A stretch of DNA of 64,000 nucleotides from positions 1 to 64,000 of the forward strand of contig JAEUGW010000004.1 in the NCBI GenBank assembly GCA_016795565.1, read 5' to 3'. The notes beneath the pieces were generated by a model. The model had not been told where the DNA came from, did not search any database, and saw only the letters and a program-made list of their open reading frames with translations. The position numbers and the translations under genes were made by a program. This DNA is from Opitutaceae bacterium (GTDB lineage: Bacteria; Verrucomicrobiota; Verrucomicrobiia; Opitutales; Opitutaceae). Positions 38,553-48,226 of the stretch are shown in pieces. Within the stretch, counting starts at the first letter, position 1, and the number at the start of each line of letters is the position of its first letter.

Positions 38553-38845
38553 ATTGCCCTCCTTCGCGAGTCATCGCTTGAGCATTCTCCAGCACTATCT
38601 GCCCTTTGATAATCGGTGTGTTGCGTCAGGATACGAAAATATCCACCACCAGATATTGCACTGCGCACACCTCGGGAACTGCGCATTTGAGAACTCAATT
38701 GCGAACTCTTGTTCGGCGTGTTCCCAACGGTTCGGACCGATTCTGTGGAACGGAACGAGCCCATTCGGAACATTCGGAGTCTGGATGCTTGTGCCAGGAT
38801 GAACGTGCCTTACAGCCTATTGGCGTGGTCACTCGCTGGTTGCAG

Positions 38846-38873
38846 TTGACCGTGTTACCTATCCTCGTAGATT
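38846..38873 (+). promoter_or_regulatory. Sigma-70-like promoter of the nucleotidyltransferase pair
   Basis: TTGACC (38846-38851) and TAGATT (38868-38873) are separated by 16 bp, immediately upstream of the small gene at 38883. The transcript would start at about 38880, again with almost no leader. Confidence 0.5.
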
Positions 38874-38882
38874 ATCACTGTC

Positions 38883-39095
38883 ATGAAAAGCGTGCTGCTC
38901 CGCGCTGTTAAGAGTCTAACCCGGTCCGAATTTTCGGCCCGGGGAGATGCCCTGCGCGCGGAGTCCCGCGCTGAGGTGGCCAGGAAATGCGCTGCGGGTC
39001 GCGGCTGGGAGGGATTGCGCGGGAACGCCGCGCTGCTCGGGCTCAAAAGCGACTCGGGCTCCCGTCCCAAGATGGTGTTCGGCGCCCGTCGCTGA
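38883..39095 (+). CDS. Small basic protein preceding the nucleotidyltransferase
   Basis: A 70-residue Arg/Ala-rich protein (MKSVLLRAVKSLTRSEFSAR, then ALRAESRAEVARKCAAGRGW) predicted to be largely helical. I do not recognise a family. Its stop overlaps the next start by one base (TGATG at 39093-39097). A small basic protein tightly coupled to a nucleotidyltransferase is the usual layout of a toxin-antitoxin or phage-defence pair in which the first gene regulates or neutralises the second. The sequence alone does not prove this. Confidence 0.5.
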   Translation: MKSVLLRAVKSLTRSEFSARGDALRAESRAEVARKCAAGRGWEGLRGNAALLGLKSDSGSRPKMVFGARR

Positions 39096-39838
39096 TGTCT
39101 GCTGCACTGACGAGGCCGCACGATTATCGCGTGCTGCTGGAGGCTTGTCCCGACCTCACAATTGTGGGTGGGCAGGCCGTCAACGTATGGGCCATCACCT
39201 ACCTCAACGCTGACGAAACGCATCTGGAAGGATTCGGTTCGCATGACATGGATGTGATCGCACGAAGGAAGGTGGCGGAAATCATCGCCGCGCTGCCCAA
39301 CTGGAAAAGTGAAAAGCCTCCGATGTGGTCGTTCGACCGTCGGCTGCTCAGATTGACGACGCAGGCCGACGATGGACGATTGTTGATTGTCGAAGTGCTC
39401 GGCAGGGTTCATGGCTTGGACTCGGAAGACCTGGAAGCGGTCAAGGAAATCGAAAAAGACAACGTGCGGTATCGCGTGCTTGATCCTGCCGCTCTGTTGA
39501 AAGCCAAAGCGGCCAATGTCCGCGGACTCGATCAGAGCGATCGGCATGACCGGGCTCACCTGCAGATTATCGCACAGTGTGTGGCTCCGTTCCTTCGTGA
39601 TGCCCACCAACAGGCCGTGGGAGAAGCATCGCTGCAAGGCGAGTTCGCCAAGACCGTTTCCCGAACATTCAGAACGCTGTCTGACCGGCAGACGCTGAAT
39701 ACCTTGCTGGCCGAAGGCATCCAGCCGTTGGCGCTGCTCCCGGTGGAGTTGAAGGATTCGCCCATCGAAAAGGTGCGTTCGGCATTCGAGCATCAAATGC
39801 CCAGGCTCAACCAGCTAATCCAGCAAGCCTCGAGCTAG
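39095..39838 (+). CDS. Nucleotidyltransferase-fold protein (AbiEii-like)
   Basis: A 247-residue protein. The start LTIVGGQAVNVWAITYLNAD has the GGxAxxxW signature of the MNT/AbiEii nucleotidyltransferase fold, and GSHDMDVIAR supplies the D-x-D metal pair. The C-terminal half is helical (QIIAQCVAPFLRDAHQQAVG). AbiEii enzymes are toxins of type IV toxin-antitoxin systems that transfer nucleotides to tRNA; others in the fold act in resistance. Base composition is lower in GC than neighbouring genes, and the pair sits in an otherwise empty islet, consistent with horizontal transfer. Confidence 0.7.
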   Translation: MSAALTRPHDYRVLLEACPDLTIVGGQAVNVWAITYLNADETHLEGFGSHDMDVIARRKVAEIIAALPNWKSEKPPMWSFDRRLLRLTTQADDGRLLIVEVLGRVHGLDSEDLEAVKEIEKDNVRYRVLDPAALLKAKAANVRGLDQSDRHDRAHLQIIAQCVAPFLRDAHQQAVGEASLQGEFAKTVSRTFRTLSDRQTLNTLLAEGIQPLALLPVELKDSPIEKVRSAFEHQMPRLNQLIQQASS

Positions 39839-39869
39839 CGTAAGCGGCAGCTTGGCATAACCATGCTAC

Positions 39870-42371
39870 TCACGTCAGCTCGCAGGCGCCGCCGGCGCAG
39901 GCGGCGACGTCCTTGAGCGCGGTCTCGTCGGTTTGCTCGGCGAGCTGCGTGTAGTCCACGGGCTGGTATTTGAGGCGGTTCCACTTGGCGACATCGTCCT
40001 CCGTCGCCACCGCCTCGCGCGGGGCCTGCGGGTAGCGCTTGTCGCCGTCGTGGCTGAGCAGGGCGACGCCGGTGAAGCCGGCGCGGTGCCGCCAGATGAA
40101 GTCGGCAACCTCGGCCCACTCCGCGGGCTTCACCGTGCAGGTGTGGGAGACGTTGTGGTGCAGCCCGGGCGAGCGGGTGGTCTCCGGCTCGCCGGCCAGC
40201 ACCCAGTGCTGCTGGACGCGTTGCACCAGCCGGAGGAATTCCAGCGCGCCGATCTCGTCGCGCAGGATGGCGTGGGCCGGGGCCTCGACGGCGAAGGTGA
40301 GCACATCGTCGGTGTCGGGCCGGTAAACGGAGGCCTCGGTCAGGTGCGGGTTGGCGGCGGTGAAGTGCCGGTAGACGGGATCGCGGCGGTTGGCCTGCAC
40401 GCGGCGGAAGTAGTGCCGGGCGTGGTGCGGGTGGATGCCGGAGGCCGCGCCGAGGAGGAGCGAGGCCGTGCCCTCGGGCTTCACGCAGGTCACGCGCGCC
40501 GCGGGGCGGATGCCGAGGGCCTCGGCCACGATGCGGTTGGCCGCCCGGGCCAGCCGGGCCCCGCGCTCGAGCAGCGCCGGGTCGAACAGCAGGTCCGGAT
40601 TGTCCATGAAGCCGCAGATGGAGACGCCGAGCAGCGCGTCGCGCTCGTTGAGGTAGCGGGTGACGGGCCCGAGGTAGGGGATGTCGGTGTAGGCGGCTTG
40701 GAGCGTGCCGACCACGGCGGCGTGGAGGCACGCGGTGAGGAAGTCGTCGGCGTCGGTGAGGGCGGCGCCGTTGATCGTGCTGAGGTTGCACATCTGCCAG
40801 CCGCTGAGCCGCGTGCCGGGGGCGACCGGGCCGGTGTAGCCGAGCGCGCGGAGCCGGGCGACCTCGGCCTCGTCGTCGAGCCCGCCGCCCACGACGGGAT
40901 GCAGACCGATCTCGCAGCAGGGGTTGCAGCCATACTCGGGGTCGTCGGCGAAGTAGAAGCCGGGCTCGCCGAACTCGCGTTGGGCGGCGAAGAGCTTGCG
41001 GAAGAGCGTGTCGTCGGCCGTGGCGCGGGGCACGACGGCGGAGTTGTTGGAGGCGGAGCGCTGGGGGTGCTTGCTGAACCAGTCGCCGGTCTTGGCGTCC
41101 ATCATCTCCTGGTCGTCGGGCGAGAAGAGACAGATGGTGGCCGAGCGGCGGATGCCGCCGCTGAGGACGGAGCGCGCGGCGAACATGCAGATGTCGTAGA
41201 TCTCGACAGGCCGCAGCTGGCGGCCGGCGGCGCCCTTCAGCACCGCGTCGATGTCGAGCAGCGCGGCCTTGAGCGGCAGGTGGCCGGGGGCCTTGCCGCC
41301 GGAGGTCTGCAGCGGGCTGCCGCGCGGGCGGACGGCGGAGTAGTTGAACTCGGCCTGGAAGCGCTCCCAGTGGCTGCGCATGAGCAGGTGCAGCGCGTCG
41401 GCCCAGCCCTCGATGGTGTCGGCGATGGTGTGGTGCACGACGGGCAGGTCCATCTCGTCGCCGCGGGCGGGCAAGGCCGGCAGCCGGCCGGTGTGATGGC
41501 GCTGCACGGAGAAGCCGCAGCCGGTGCCCGCGAGGAGGAGGAAGAGGTATTCGCGGAAGAACTCGAGCCGGTCCACCGGGCTGAACGAGCAGTTGAAGAG
41601 GCGCGCGTGGTTGCGGAGGATGGCCTCGCCGCCGAATTGGAGCGAGCGCATCGAGGGCAGCACGGTCTTGGCGACCACGGCGGCGAAGGCGCGGTCGAGG
41701 GCGAGGCCCAGGCTGCCGCCGCTCAGCGCGGTGGCGAGGCGCGCGTGATCCTGCGGGTCCGCGGGCGAGTCGGCGCCGGGCGCCGGCAGCACCCGGTCGA
41801 GCCGGTCGTGGAAGAAGCGCCGGTGCATCGCCTGCACGCGGCGGGCCGCCTCCGCGAAGAGCTCGCGGCGCCCGAGGTCGGGGCGGAAGCGGGCGTATTT
41901 GGCGAGGGCGATGTAGTCGGAGAGGCCGTTCTCGGCGTAATGGTTGAGCCGGCGGGTCGCCTGCCCGGCGCGGTAAACGATGTAGGCGCGGGCGACGGCC
42001 CACTCGCCCTCGGCGGCGATGGCCTTTTCCACGTTGTCCTGGATCTGCTCGATGGTGGGATGCCGGCCCGCGCGGTAGGACAGCTCCAGCATGTGCTCGA
42101 CGCGGGTGGTGATGTGCCGGACCTTCAGAAAGGCCTCGGCCTTGAGCCCGTAGTGCCTCGCGAGGTTGTCGCGCTCCGGGTTGTCGGTGGTGCCGTGAAT
42201 GACCTCGTAGAAGGCCAGCGCCACGGCGCGGGCGACCTTGGCGGGGTCCCAGGAGACGACGGTGCCGTCGCGCTTGATGACGCAGCGGTCGGCGGGGGCG
42301 ATGGCGACGAGGTGGGCGGCGCCGCGGGGGGTGGGGGATTTGAGGGCGGGGGAGGGGGCGGAGGGAGTCAT
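39870..42371 (-). CDS. nrdJ: Adenosylcobalamin-dependent ribonucleotide reductase (class II)
   Basis: A protein of about 833 residues that makes deoxynucleotides using a B12 radical, independent of oxygen. It begins with an ATP-cone (CVIKRDGTVVSWDPAKVARA). LFNCSFSPVDRLEFFREYLF and LAGTGCGFSVQRHHTG follow. The core has NLSTINGAALTDADDFL, SICGFMDNPDLLFDP and the substrate-phosphate motif PEGTASLLLGAASGIHPHHA. The tail CAGGAC supplies the C-terminal redox cysteines. The pattern fits class II enzymes of the monomeric triphosphate-reductase type with an added ATP-cone. A GTG at 42488 would extend it by 39 residues and sits just 15 bases after the predicted -10. ATG at 42371 is the conservative choice. 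A Dnr/Fnr-type box lies upstream. Confidence 0.88.
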   Translation of the reverse strand: MTPSAPSPALKSPTPRGAAHLVAIAPADRCVIKRDGTVVSWDPAKVARAVALAFYEVIHGTTDNPERDNLARHYGLKAEAFLKVRHITTRVEHMLELSYRAGRHPTIEQIQDNVEKAIAAEGEWAVARAYIVYRAGQATRRLNHYAENGLSDYIALAKYARFRPDLGRRELFAEAARRVQAMHRRFFHDRLDRVLPAPGADSPADPQDHARLATALSGGSLGLALDRAFAAVVAKTVLPSMRSLQFGGEAILRNHARLFNCSFSPVDRLEFFREYLFLLLAGTGCGFSVQRHHTGRLPALPARGDEMDLPVVHHTIADTIEGWADALHLLMRSHWERFQAEFNYSAVRPRGSPLQTSGGKAPGHLPLKAALLDIDAVLKGAAGRQLRPVEIYDICMFAARSVLSGGIRRSATICLFSPDDQEMMDAKTGDWFSKHPQRSASNNSAVVPRATADDTLFRKLFAAQREFGEPGFYFADDPEYGCNPCCEIGLHPVVGGGLDDEAEVARLRALGYTGPVAPGTRLSGWQMCNLSTINGAALTDADDFLTACLHAAVVGTLQAAYTDIPYLGPVTRYLNERDALLGVSICGFMDNPDLLFDPALLERGARLARAANRIVAEALGIRPAARVTCVKPEGTASLLLGAASGIHPHHARHYFRRVQANRRDPVYRHFTAANPHLTEASVYRPDTDDVLTFAVEAPAHAILRDEIGALEFLRLVQRVQQHWVLAGEPETTRSPGLHHNVSHTCTVKPAEWAEVADFIWRHRAGFTGVALLSHDGDKRYPQAPREAVATEDDVAKWNRLKYQPVDYTQLAEQTDETALKDVAACAGGACELT

Positions 42372-42502
42372 GGGAAAGGAAAAATCGCAGCTTACCGGAA
42401 GCCATCCGCGCCCGCTAACCATCCCTTGCCCAAAGGCGGCAATCTCTGCGCATAAATTGTTTTGCGCGGGCGGCGGCGGGTTCTCCACGGACTGGCCGCG
42501 GG

Positions 42503-42543
42503 AGAATAGCAGGCGGGCGGCTTCCGGCCATGACCTGCGTCAA
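42503..42543 (-). promoter_or_regulatory. Dnr/Fnr-type box and -10 upstream of nrdJ
   Basis: On the minus strand TTGACGCAGGTCAT (42530-42543, centre 42536.5) is followed by TATTCT with its first base at 42508, 28.5 bp from the centre. The box lies in the divergent gap with the Crp/Fnr regulator gene, so it could also act on that gene, but no -10 is evident in that direction. Confidence 0.65.
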
Positions 42544-42611
42544 GGTCGGCGGAAATTTTCGCGCGGCGGCGCGGAATTTTGCGCGCGACAAGCGCCCGGC
42601 GCCGTTATCCA

Positions 42612-43343
42612 ATGCCCGCGCCAATGTCCGCGCCCTCCCGCCTCCCCGACCACAAGCTCACCGGACTGACCGGCACCCTCCGCTGCTGCCAGATCTTCTC
42701 GAGCCTCTCGGGCGAGGACCTGCAGCTGATCGCCTCCTTCGCCAGCCCCATCACGCTGGCCAAGGGCGACTACCTCTTCCACGAGGGCGAGCCCTCGCGC
42801 GGCTTCTACGTCGTGCAGAGCGGCGCGGTGAACGTCCACCGCGTCAGCGCCGTGGGCAAGGAGCAGGTGATCCACGTTTTCCGCACCGGCGAGTCTTTCG
42901 CCGAGGGCGCGCTGGCCTCGCCCACCGGCTACCCGGCCGACGCCCGCGCCGTGGAGCCGAGCACGGTCCTGCTCCTGCCCAAGGGGCCCGTGCTCGACCT
43001 CATCGGCCGCCGGCCCGACCTGGCGCTGCGCATGCTCGCCTCGATGAGCGCGCACCTGCGCGTGCTCGTCGGCATGCTCGACGACCTGACCCTGAAGGAT
43101 GTCGAGACCCGCCTGCTCAACTGGCTGGTGAAGCACGGCCGCGCCGCCCCCGGCGGCGTGATCAAGCTGCCCGGCACCAAGCGCGTGCTCGCGGCCGAGC
43201 TCGGCACCAGCAGCGAGACCCTCTCCCGCACCCTCGCGCGCCTGCGCAACGAGCAGCTCATCCTCGTTGCCTCCAAGGCCGTCACCGTGCGCAATCCCGG
43301 CGTGCTCGCCGCGCGCCTGCGCCGGAATCTCGGCGAAGCCTGA
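42612..43343 (+). CDS. Crp/Fnr-family regulator, Dnr/NnrR-like
   Basis: A 243-residue regulator. The cyclic-nucleotide-binding-like beta-roll covers residues 25-140 (GDYLFHEGEPSRGFYVVQSG, FRTGESFAEGALAS) and the long dimer helix follows. The HTH is near 195-220 (VLAAELGTSSETLSRTLARL). The recognition helix SSETLSR keeps Glu, Ser and Arg at the positions that read TTGA in Fnr/Dnr proteins. The Fe-S cysteine set of Fnr is lacking; only an adjacent Cys pair occurs near residue 32. This suggests a heme-based NO sensor of the Dnr/NnrR type. Neighbouring globin, Ric and the six TTGA-type boxes in the window fit this. Other in-frame starts (42579, 42624) are possible. Confidence 0.85.
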   Translation: MPAPMSAPSRLPDHKLTGLTGTLRCCQIFSSLSGEDLQLIASFASPITLAKGDYLFHEGEPSRGFYVVQSGAVNVHRVSAVGKEQVIHVFRTGESFAEGALASPTGYPADARAVEPSTVLLLPKGPVLDLIGRRPDLALRMLASMSAHLRVLVGMLDDLTLKDVETRLLNWLVKHGRAAPGGVIKLPGTKRVLAAELGTSSETLSRTLARLRNEQLILVASKAVTVRNPGVLAARLRRNLGEA

Positions 43344-43354
43344 GCCCCGCAGCC

Positions 43355-43771
43355 ATGACCGCCCCGGCCACACCGTCCGCCCCCCTGTTCGACCGCCTCG
43401 GCGGCCGCGCCCCCCTGGTGCAGCTGTTGAAATATTTCTACGCCGACGTGCGCCAGCACGCCGAGATCGGCCCGATCTTCGCCGCGCACATCGCGGATTG
43501 GCCCGCGCACATCGAGAAGATCGCCGATTTCTGGTCGGGCGTGACCGGAGGGCCCGCGCTCTACAGCGGTCCGATGCCTTTCAAGCACCAGCCCCTCGGC
43601 CTGGAGGAGCGGCATTTCCAGGCCTGGCTCGGCCTCTGGGCCCGCCATTGCCGGGCCCGGCTCGCCCCGGCCGAGGCCGCCGAGCTGATCGCGGTGGCCG
43701 AGATGATCGGGCAGCGCCTCCGCTTCATGGTCGGCGTGCCGCCGCCGACGGGAAATCGCCCCGGAGATTGA
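43355..43771 (+). CDS. Truncated hemoglobin, group III-like
   Basis: A 138-residue globin. It starts PLFDRLGGRAPLVQLLKYFY. The helix with HIADWPAHIEKIADFWSGVT precedes the proximal His segment FKHQPLGLEERHFQAWLGLW. The end MIGQRLRFMV is typical of group III truncated globins, as is the W in FW. Such proteins bind O2 or NO and are implicated in NO detoxification and in helping cbb3 oxidases at low oxygen. It begins 11 bases after the regulator stop, so the two are likely co-transcribed. The Dnr box of the next gene overlaps its stop codon. Confidence 0.88.
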   Translation: MTAPATPSAPLFDRLGGRAPLVQLLKYFYADVRQHAEIGPIFAAHIADWPAHIEKIADFWSGVTGGPALYSGPMPFKHQPLGLEERHFQAWLGLWARHCRARLAPAEAAELIAVAEMIGQRLRFMVGVPPPTGNRPGD

Positions 43772-43809
43772 CCTGGCTCAAGGCGGGCGCGGCCGGCCTG
43801 TGCGAAAGT
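43768..43809 (+). promoter_or_regulatory. Dnr/Fnr-type box of ric, overlapping the globin stop
   Basis: TTGACCTGGCTCAA (43768-43781, centre 43774.5) includes the globin TGA. At 29.5 bp lies a weak -10 (GAAAGT, 43804-43809). The predicted start at about 43816 is the ATG of ric, again leaderless. Confidence 0.65.
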
Positions 43810-43815
43810 GCGGGC

Positions 43816-44544
43816 ATGTCCACCACGACCCAGCCCGCCTTCACCTCCGAATCCACCATCGGCGACCTCGTCGCCGCCCGCCCGTTGCTGGCCCGCTTCT
43901 TTGAGAAGCTCGGCATCGACTATTGCTGCGGCGGCAAGCAGACGCTTGCCGCCGCCTGCGCCCGCCGCGGCCTCGACGTCGCGACCACGCTGGCGCTGCT
44001 GGAATCCGCCGGTGCCCTGCTGGCGGCCGGCCCCGCCGAGGTGGACGCCGCGGCGATGGGGCAGGCCGAGCTGGCCGATCACATCGAGACGACCCATCAC
44101 GCCTACCTGAAGCAGGAGCTGCCCCGCCTCGTGGAGATGGCCCATCGCGTCGCCACCAAGCACGGGTGGCGGGACGAGCGGCTGGCCGAGATCGACGCCA
44201 CCGTGCTCGACCTCGCCAACGAGATGCTCAGCCACATGCAAAAGGAGGAGGTCGTGCTCTTCCCGCTGGTCCGCCAGATCGCGGCCGGTGCGGCCGACGG
44301 CTTTCACTGCGGCTCCATCGCCAATCCCATCCGGCAGATGGAGGCCGAGCATGAGTCGGCCGGCGCGCTCACGGCGCGGCTGCGCGAGCTCACGGACGGC
44401 TTCACGCCCGACGCCGAGGCCTGCAACACGCACCGGGCCCTGCTGGCCGGGCTGGCGGAGTTCGAGGCCGACCTGCACCGCCACGTCCACAAGGAGAACA
44501 ACATTCTTTTCCCCCGGGCCCTGGCCCAGGCCGCCGGGCGCTGA
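43816..44544 (+). CDS. ric: Iron-sulfur cluster repair protein Ric (ScdA/YtfE family)
   Basis: A 242-residue di-iron protein that repairs Fe-S centres damaged by NO or oxidative stress. The N-terminal ScdA_N domain has STIGDLVAARPLLARFFEKL followed by GIDYCCGG with the CCGG motif. The hemerythrin-like domain has HIETTHHAYLKQELPRLVEM, EMLSHMQKEEVVLFP, MEAEHESAGAL and LHRHVHKENNILFPRAL, giving the His and Glu ligands of the di-iron site. It lies directly behind the globin gene with its own Dnr-type box. Its presence supports regular NO exposure in this organism. Confidence 0.93.
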   Translation: MSTTTQPAFTSESTIGDLVAARPLLARFFEKLGIDYCCGGKQTLAAACARRGLDVATTLALLESAGALLAAGPAEVDAAAMGQAELADHIETTHHAYLKQELPRLVEMAHRVATKHGWRDERLAEIDATVLDLANEMLSHMQKEEVVLFPLVRQIAAGAADGFHCGSIANPIRQMEAEHESAGALTARLRELTDGFTPDAEACNTHRALLAGLAEFEADLHRHVHKENNILFPRALAQAAGR

Positions 44545-44562
44545 GCCGTCCGGATTTGCCAG

Positions 44563-44590
44563 TTGCCCGGCCGCCGCGCGGGACTACTTT
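44563..44590 (+). promoter_or_regulatory. Promoter of the PocR-AraC regulator gene
   Basis: TTGCCC (44563-44568) and TACTTT (44585-44590) are spaced by 16 bp after the ric stop. The predicted start (about 44597) is three bases before the GTG start codon. Confidence 0.5.
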
Positions 44591-44599
44591 GTCGGCATC

Positions 44600-45505
44600 G
44601 TGCCCACGCCCGAAGCCCGCAACAAGCGCAGCCGCGCCCTGGTCGAGCAGCTCAAGCGCTCCGACATCTACCGTGACTACGCCAAGGCGTTTCGCGAGAC
44701 CACGGGTCTGCCCTTCAACCTGCGGGCGATCGAGGCCTTTGACCTGCCGCACGCCGGCGACCCCAAGGAGAATCCCTTCTGCGCGCTGATGGCGCGCACC
44801 AACCAGTCCTGCGCCGCCTGCCTGCAGCTCCAGCGCAAGGTGGAGGAGCAGGCGCAGATGGAGCCGAAGACCCTCCGGTGCTTCGCCGGCCTGTGCGACT
44901 CCGCCGTGCCCGTGCGCGTGGGCGACAACCTGGTGGCCTTCCTCCAGACCGGCCAGGTCCTCCTGCACCAGCCGAACAAGCGCGAGTTCCGGAAACTCAC
45001 CCGCGATCTCCTCAAGCTGGGCGTCGAGACCGACCTGAAGCGGCTCGAGGAGGCGTATTTCCAGACCCGCGTGCTCGACCGGAAGCAATACGAGGCCATG
45101 CTCCGGCTGCTCACCGTCTTCGCCCAGCACCTGGCCGCGCTGAGCAACCAGCTCATGGTCACGGCCGCGCCGGTCGAGTCGCCCCTCGTCGCCCGGGCCA
45201 AGCTCTACATCAGCCAGCACCAGGACGAGGAGGTGTCGCTGCGCCAAGTGGCGGCGGCGGTGAACACGAGCGCCTTTTATTTCTGCAAGATGTTCAAGCA
45301 GGCCACGGGCCTGACCTTCACCGACTACCTGGCGCGCACGCGCATCGAGAAGGTGAAGAACCTGCTCCTCAACCCGCACAAGCGCATCAGCGAGGCCGCC
45401 TACGAGACCGGCTTCCAGTCCCTGTCGCAGTTCAACCGGGTTTTCCGACGTGTGACCGGCCAGTCGCCGACCGTGTGGCGGGCGCACCTGGCCCAGACGG
45501 GCTGA
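44600..45505 (+). CDS. PocR-domain AraC-family regulator
   Basis: A 301-residue regulator with a GTG start. The N-terminal PocR sensory domain has TTGLPFNLRAIEAFDLPHAG and two cysteine clusters, CALMARTNQSCAACLQ and RCFAGLCDSAVPV, before the strand VGDNLVAFLQTGQV. The C-terminal AraC double HTH (about residues 195-300) has VSLRQVAAAVNTSAFYFCKM and ISEAAYETGFQSLSQFNRVF. PocR domains bind small ligands, and the clustered Cys could hold a metal or Fe-S centre for redox or NO sensing. It stands between ric and the cco locus, so either is a likely target. The frame extends upstream into ric, which is why the GTG was chosen. Confidence 0.82.
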   Translation: MPTPEARNKRSRALVEQLKRSDIYRDYAKAFRETTGLPFNLRAIEAFDLPHAGDPKENPFCALMARTNQSCAACLQLQRKVEEQAQMEPKTLRCFAGLCDSAVPVRVGDNLVAFLQTGQVLLHQPNKREFRKLTRDLLKLGVETDLKRLEEAYFQTRVLDRKQYEAMLRLLTVFAQHLAALSNQLMVTAAPVESPLVARAKLYISQHQDEEVSLRQVAAAVNTSAFYFCKMFKQATGLTFTDYLARTRIEKVKNLLLNPHKRISEAAYETGFQSLSQFNRVFRRVTGQSPTVWRAHLAQTG

Positions 45506-45522
45506 GCCTCCGCCCGGCCGCC

Positions 45523-45586
45523 GCGCAAGATATGCGCGGGTTTGGCCAAGGGATGAGCAGCGGGCCGGGCCCCCGCTTGATAACTT
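45523..45586 (+). promoter_or_regulatory. GCGCA-N5-TGCGC dyad and -10 of the cco operon
   Basis: GCGCAAGATATGCGC (45523-45537, centre 45530) is identical to the hemN element. The -10 candidate TAACTT starts at 45581, again 51 bp from the centre. A TTGAT-N8-ATCAA arrangement overlaps the -10, but its spacing does not fit an Fnr box. Confidence 0.6.
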
Positions 45587-45606
45587 CAGATCAAGACATT
45601 CCACGC

Positions 45607-45822
45607 ATGTCCGTCATACCGCTTACCGTATTCTTCAGCTTGCTCCTGGCCGGCCTCTTCATCGGCCTGTTCGCCCACGAGCAGCGCCGCCGCCGTTTCA
45701 CCAGCGCCGAGCACGACTCCCTGCTGCCGCTGGCCGAGGAAACGGCGCATCCGGCCGACATCCCGGCCCCCGGTGCCCCGGCACCCCGCCCGCCGTCGCC
45801 CACCGGCACTTTCACCCGCTGA
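45607..45822 (+). CDS. ccoS: cbb3 oxidase assembly protein CcoS
   Basis: A 71-residue single-helix protein. MSVIPLTVFFSLLLAGLFIG is the characteristic N-terminal helix, followed by FAHEQRRRRFTSAEHDSLLP. The tail is Pro/Ala-rich. CcoS is required for cofactor insertion into cbb3 oxidase. It is the first gene of the operon, 15 bases before ccoNO, where it is more often found near ccoI. Confidence 0.8.
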   Translation: MSVIPLTVFFSLLLAGLFIGLFAHEQRRRRFTSAEHDSLLPLAEETAHPADIPAPGAPAPRPPSPTGTFTR

Positions 45823-45837
45823 TTTCCACGCACTCCC

Positions 45838-48138
<2,301 letters not shown>

Positions 48139-48144
<6 letters not shown>

Positions 48145-48213
48145 CGAGTAGCGAGCATGACGAAATAATCTCTCTACCGCACCAAACCTACTCACTACCC
48201 GCTACTCACTCCT
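48139..48213. repeat. AGTAGCGAGTAG hairpin repeat between ccoNO and ccoQ
   Basis: CAGTAGCGAGTAGCGAG at the end of ccoNO is mirrored by CTCACTACCCGCTACTCACT about 35 bases on. It supplies the stop codon of ccoNO and a hairpin within the cco operon. Confidence 0.6.
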
Positions 48214-48226
48214 AAATTCCAATCCC

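Larger units (their letters stand above)
38480..38882. other. Low-GC gap without a convincing gene
   Basis: About 400 bp that is markedly lower in GC than the rest of the window. Several overlapping frames of 80-100 codons exist on both strands, but none has a recognisable domain or ribosome binding site. The only clear structures are the perfect palindrome at 38526-38552 and a promoter at 38846-38873. Probably the edge of a horizontally acquired segment. Confidence 0.5.

Noticed and set aside
38525..38802. Several overlapping 80-100 codon frames in the low-GC gap
   Set aside because: No ribosome binding site, no motif and mutually overlapping on both strands; more likely chance.
45577..45596. 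TTGAT-N8-ATCAA at the cco promoter as an Fnr box
   Set aside because: Spacing is eight instead of four bases and it overlaps the -10, so it does not fit the family.
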